A stretch of DNA of 64,000 nt, taken from assembly GCA_030526155.1 (NCBI GenBank), contig JAUNDI010000007.1, positions 1 through 64,000 of the forward strand, written 5' to 3'. The number at the start of each line of letters is the position of its first letter. The stretch's first letter is position 1. Below, in pieces: positions 61,784 to 64,000 of this stretch. The notes beneath the pieces were generated by a model. It ran no database searches and was not told where the DNA came from. It saw only the letters and a list, made by a program, of their open reading frames with translations. This DNA is from Bacteroidia bacterium (GTDB lineage: Bacteria; Bacteroidota; Bacteroidia; Bacteroidales; Marinilabiliaceae). Made by a program: the position numbers and the translations under genes.

Positions 61784-63856
61784 TCATTCGTTAAGTGTCA
61801 TTTCAAACGCCACGCATGGCAAGCCTTCTCCATTCTTTAGTGTTCCTTCTATCATATTGCGACTAGCATATCTCACTCTCTTTGGGTGTGGTACTGCGTG
61901 CGAGAAGACTGCTATCTCTTCGCCTTTTATGAAGGTTGTCGCAATATAGAACTCGCCATCATCACCAGCTATCTCAAACTGGCAGCTATTGGCATCTATT
62001 GACATCCCTTCATGGTTCTTGAAGCGTATCAATAATAAAGACGATGATGAGGTCATCGATACCGGCTCCGGCCCTGCATCGTTCTTCATCTCAATGCCAT
62101 ATGTCCTAGAGAGTGCCATTCTTGCTAGTCGCTCTCCTAATGGTCGCTTATATGGTGTATGATAACCACTCCAAGCTAAATCAATGGCGGATACAGTGCC
62201 GCGTCTCGCTTTGTCTTTGGTAGTCTCGTATTGAGCTTTTCTAACGCCTAATATACTGGTAGAGTTAGGCTCTCCCATATAGGCCTCCATACTAGGCACA
62301 GCTTGAATCTGATAAAAGGAGATATCACTGCCTAGATATTTCTCAAATGTCTTTATATTGGCTTCGTTGAGCGCACGGAATGTCGTATCTGCGTCCGATT
62401 CGTTATGCTCGCAGTTATACCATATCACACCTCTAGTCGCAACTTGTCTAAATGGAATAATCATGCCATTGGCTGCTACAGTTGGTAGTTTCTCGTCGTA
62501 ATACCAAGTGAGTTTGTCATGTCCATTCCACTCGTCGATATCCAAATTCATATCGTAGAGTTCATTGCCACGTTTTATGGCTGTCATTCTATAAGCCCAC
62601 TCTCCGTCAATATAACATGGCTTCTTGCTCTTGTCTTTGGCCAACTCTATTCTCATTCTGCCATCAGGACAGCCTTTAAATCCTCCATCCCCTCCTGTGT
62701 TTATTACTCGTATAGCTATCGTGAAATCCCTAGTCTTTATATCACTGCCTTTTACTCTATATACTCTATTGCTACCATACTGATTGGCTTGCATATGACT
62801 GCCCACCTCATAGCCATTAAAGTAGGTAACATCTCTGTCGTCTATATAGCCAAGGTGTATCTCTATATCTTTGCCAACCCAACTCTGTGGTAAAGTATCA
62901 CTCTTGATATACCAACATATTCCTTGTAACGAGGTGAGCGGGGTCTGACTCCATTTTGATGGTAGTGTCATAGTTCGCCAAGAGCTATAGTCGTAATCCG
63001 ACATTAATATTGTCTCGTCTCTATAATTTACTTTGTTCCCGCCTACTTCTATATATGGGTCCTCTCCATTAGGTCCGTATTTTAATGTCCTATGTTTATG
63101 CGATACTAGCCATCTGTCATATTTCTCTACCTCTTTCGTAATCTCTCCCATCTTTTTCCTCCAATCCTGACAATATATTCCTGCCGCACTCTTTGGCATA
63201 TTGTCTTCTGTTATCCACGCCTCTGCTCTAGTTCCTCCTAAGGTGTTTACTATAACGCCTACAGGTATATGCAAGCTATCTCTAAGCTGACGCGCAAAAT
63301 AGTATGATATAGCACTCACTCCGCATCTGTCTACTCCGTCATAAACCCACCTGCCGTCTATGTCGGTCATGGGCTTTATAGAGTACTGATGATCTGCTAA
63401 GAAGAATCTTAATAGCGAGTCTGGTTCATCTTCTCTTATGGCGCGCATGCCGCCATCTACCGTATCTGGAAGCCATCCTGCTAATGGAAACTCAATAAGT
63501 GCCTCACCTGCTGCTATCCAGATCTCTCCTATTAATATGTCTGATATCTCCACCTCTTCGTCGTCTGTCGATAGCGTTATCTTATGTCGCTTATCATCGG
63601 CTTTCGGTGTTACTACCATCATCTCCCATATACTATCACTCTTTGCCGTGGCAGTAAATGTACATCCCCAATCCACTATCGCCTTTACTGTAGCTCCTGG
63701 TGTCGATTTTCCCCACAACCGCGTCTGCGAACTCTGCTGTAATATCATGCCATCTGATACGTATGGCGATACCTTTAGCACAGTCTCGGTCTTTGTACAT
63801 GAGATAATGCTAACTGCAATAAAACAAAATAGAATAAGTTGTCGATAGTTAATCAT
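61784..63856 (-). CDS. sialate O-acetylesterase-like lipoprotein lacking the catalytic serine
   Basis: 690 residues. Lipoprotein signal (FCFIAVSIISC, Cys20). The layout is that of Bacteroidota sialate 9-O-acetylesterases: N-terminal beta domain (VSPYVSDGMILQQ), SGNH fold split by a jelly-roll insertion (~270-430), and a final beta domain. The catalytic block normally reading GQSNME is GEALIEF at 117-123, so Ser is Ala119. The WYQGE block reads WYNCEHNE. The C-terminal block keeps a His (DLAWSGYHTPYKRPLGERLA). It is probably a non-catalytic relative, perhaps glycan-binding, or has an altered mechanism. Its start codon overlaps the stop of the upstream gene (ATGA). Confidence 0.82.
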   Translation of the reverse strand: MINYRQLILFCFIAVSIISCTKTETVLKVSPYVSDGMILQQSSQTRLWGKSTPGATVKAIVDWGCTFTATAKSDSIWEMMVVTPKADDKRHKITLSTDDEEVEISDILIGEIWIAAGEALIEFPLAGWLPDTVDGGMRAIREDEPDSLLRFFLADHQYSIKPMTDIDGRWVYDGVDRCGVSAISYYFARQLRDSLHIPVGVIVNTLGGTRAEAWITEDNMPKSAAGIYCQDWRKKMGEITKEVEKYDRWLVSHKHRTLKYGPNGEDPYIEVGGNKVNYRDETILMSDYDYSSWRTMTLPSKWSQTPLTSLQGICWYIKSDTLPQSWVGKDIEIHLGYIDDRDVTYFNGYEVGSHMQANQYGSNRVYRVKGSDIKTRDFTIAIRVINTGGDGGFKGCPDGRMRIELAKDKSKKPCYIDGEWAYRMTAIKRGNELYDMNLDIDEWNGHDKLTWYYDEKLPTVAANGMIIPFRQVATRGVIWYNCEHNESDADTTFRALNEANIKTFEKYLGSDISFYQIQAVPSMEAYMGEPNSTSILGVRKAQYETTKDKARRGTVSAIDLAWSGYHTPYKRPLGERLARMALSRTYGIEMKNDAGPEPVSMTSSSSLLLIRFKNHEGMSIDANSCQFEIAGDDGEFYIATTFIKGEEIAVFSHAVPHPKRVRYASRNMIEGTLKNGEGLPCVAFEMTLNE

Positions 63857-64000
63857 TGTATATCTTCTATTTTAGAAAGCCAATCAAACAATTCGCTAAG
63901 TTTATAATCTCCATTATGCACCTCTCCCCATTGTAACGCAAAGTTTATATCTACTCCTTGCTTCTTTAGTTTATGCTCCATTAATAGTACTATAGGGAAT
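63853..64000 (-). CDS. C-terminal end of an alpha/beta-hydrolase-like protein (partial)
   Basis: The last 48 residues of a gene that continues past the window end. Frame read on the minus strand: FPIVLLMEHKLKKQG, then VDINFALQWGEVHNGDY, ending KIEDIQ. The WGEVHNGDY segment resembles the catalytic-His region of Bacteroides alpha/beta hydrolases (often WG..H.GDYD near the C-terminus), but the fragment is short. Stop codon overlaps the sialate esterase-like start, so the two are an operon, as expected of a glycan-degradation cluster. Confidence 0.5.
   Translation of the reverse strand, partial: FPIVLLMEHKLKKQGVDINFALQWGEVHNGDYKLSELFDWLSKIEDIQ

Overview
This 64-kb window is chromosomal DNA of a Gram-negative bacterium of the Bacteroidota, most likely the order Bacteroidales. 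Three observations point there. Promoters fit the Bacteroidota consensus (TTG or TTTG, 18-20 bp, then TAnnTTTG) at more than a dozen genes, and Shine-Dalgarno sequences are essentially absent. The gene content is typical of the group: paired TonB genes, ExbB with two ExbD proteins, PorT-like and other small outer-membrane barrels, and a HU-SPOR protein. The Kdo/lipid A genes (lpxD, lpxC, lpxA, lpxK, kdsB) show an LPS-bearing outer membrane. I see no insertion sequence, prophage, CRISPR array, rRNA or integrase; most of the window is ordinary core genome with two surface-glycan modules. Genus or species cannot be named from the sequence alone.

Layout. 1-2.2 kb: ExbB / small membrane protein / ExbD / ExbD. 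2.5-8.4 kb: glyS facing hisS-lpxD-lpxC-lpxA; LpxC lacks the FabZ domain to which it is usually fused in this phylum. 8.6-14 kb (minus strand): a glycan-decoration operon with an aminotransferase, a cytidylyltransferase fused to a degenerate Gfo/Idh/MocA domain, a CDP-glycerol-transferase-like protein and LicD, preceded by an MFS exporter. 14.1-20.7 kb (minus): lepA, then the elongasome genes mreC-mreD-mrdA-rodA without an adjacent mreB. 20.9-27.4 kb: transporters (AGCS, NhaC, DASS), tadA, a DUF3108 protein and a hotdog thioesterase. 27.4-35 kb: dusB, two tandem TonB genes, three small outer-membrane or secreted proteins, rsgA, ychF and tRNA-Cys. 35.3-41.7 kb: yecH-like gene, three glycosyltransferases (GT-B type, GT10 fucosyltransferase type, GT90), manC, an O-methyltransferase and a HU-SPOR protein. 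41.8-46.1 kb: radC, two EamA transporters, frr, ccsA. 46.1-46.65 kb: a gene-poor interval rich in regulatory structure. 46.65-55.1 kb: a peptidoglycan and envelope operon: a NamZ-NagZ fusion, PBP1A, a YbhN-like protein, lpxK, purine nucleoside phosphorylase, thpR. 55.4-61.8 kb: kdsB-metA, two tRNA-Lys genes, glmS-rbfA-methyltransferase-lolC/E-like permease. 61.8-64 kb (minus): a sialate O-acetylesterase-like lipoprotein that has lost its catalytic serine, preceded by the 3' end of another gene.

How the genes work together: most of the window concerns the envelope. Energy transduction to the outer membrane (ExbBD, TonB), lipid A and Kdo synthesis, LPS or capsule glycosylation, cell-wall elongation and recycling, and lipoprotein export are all represented, mixed with translation genes. 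The most interesting items are the one-polypeptide NamZ-NagZ peptidoglycan glycan hydrolase with tandem operator-like repeats at its promoter, the CDP-alcohol/LicD operon with its unusual fusion enzyme, and a dispersed terminator-like hairpin repeat built on TTGCTCGCAGTTTTT.
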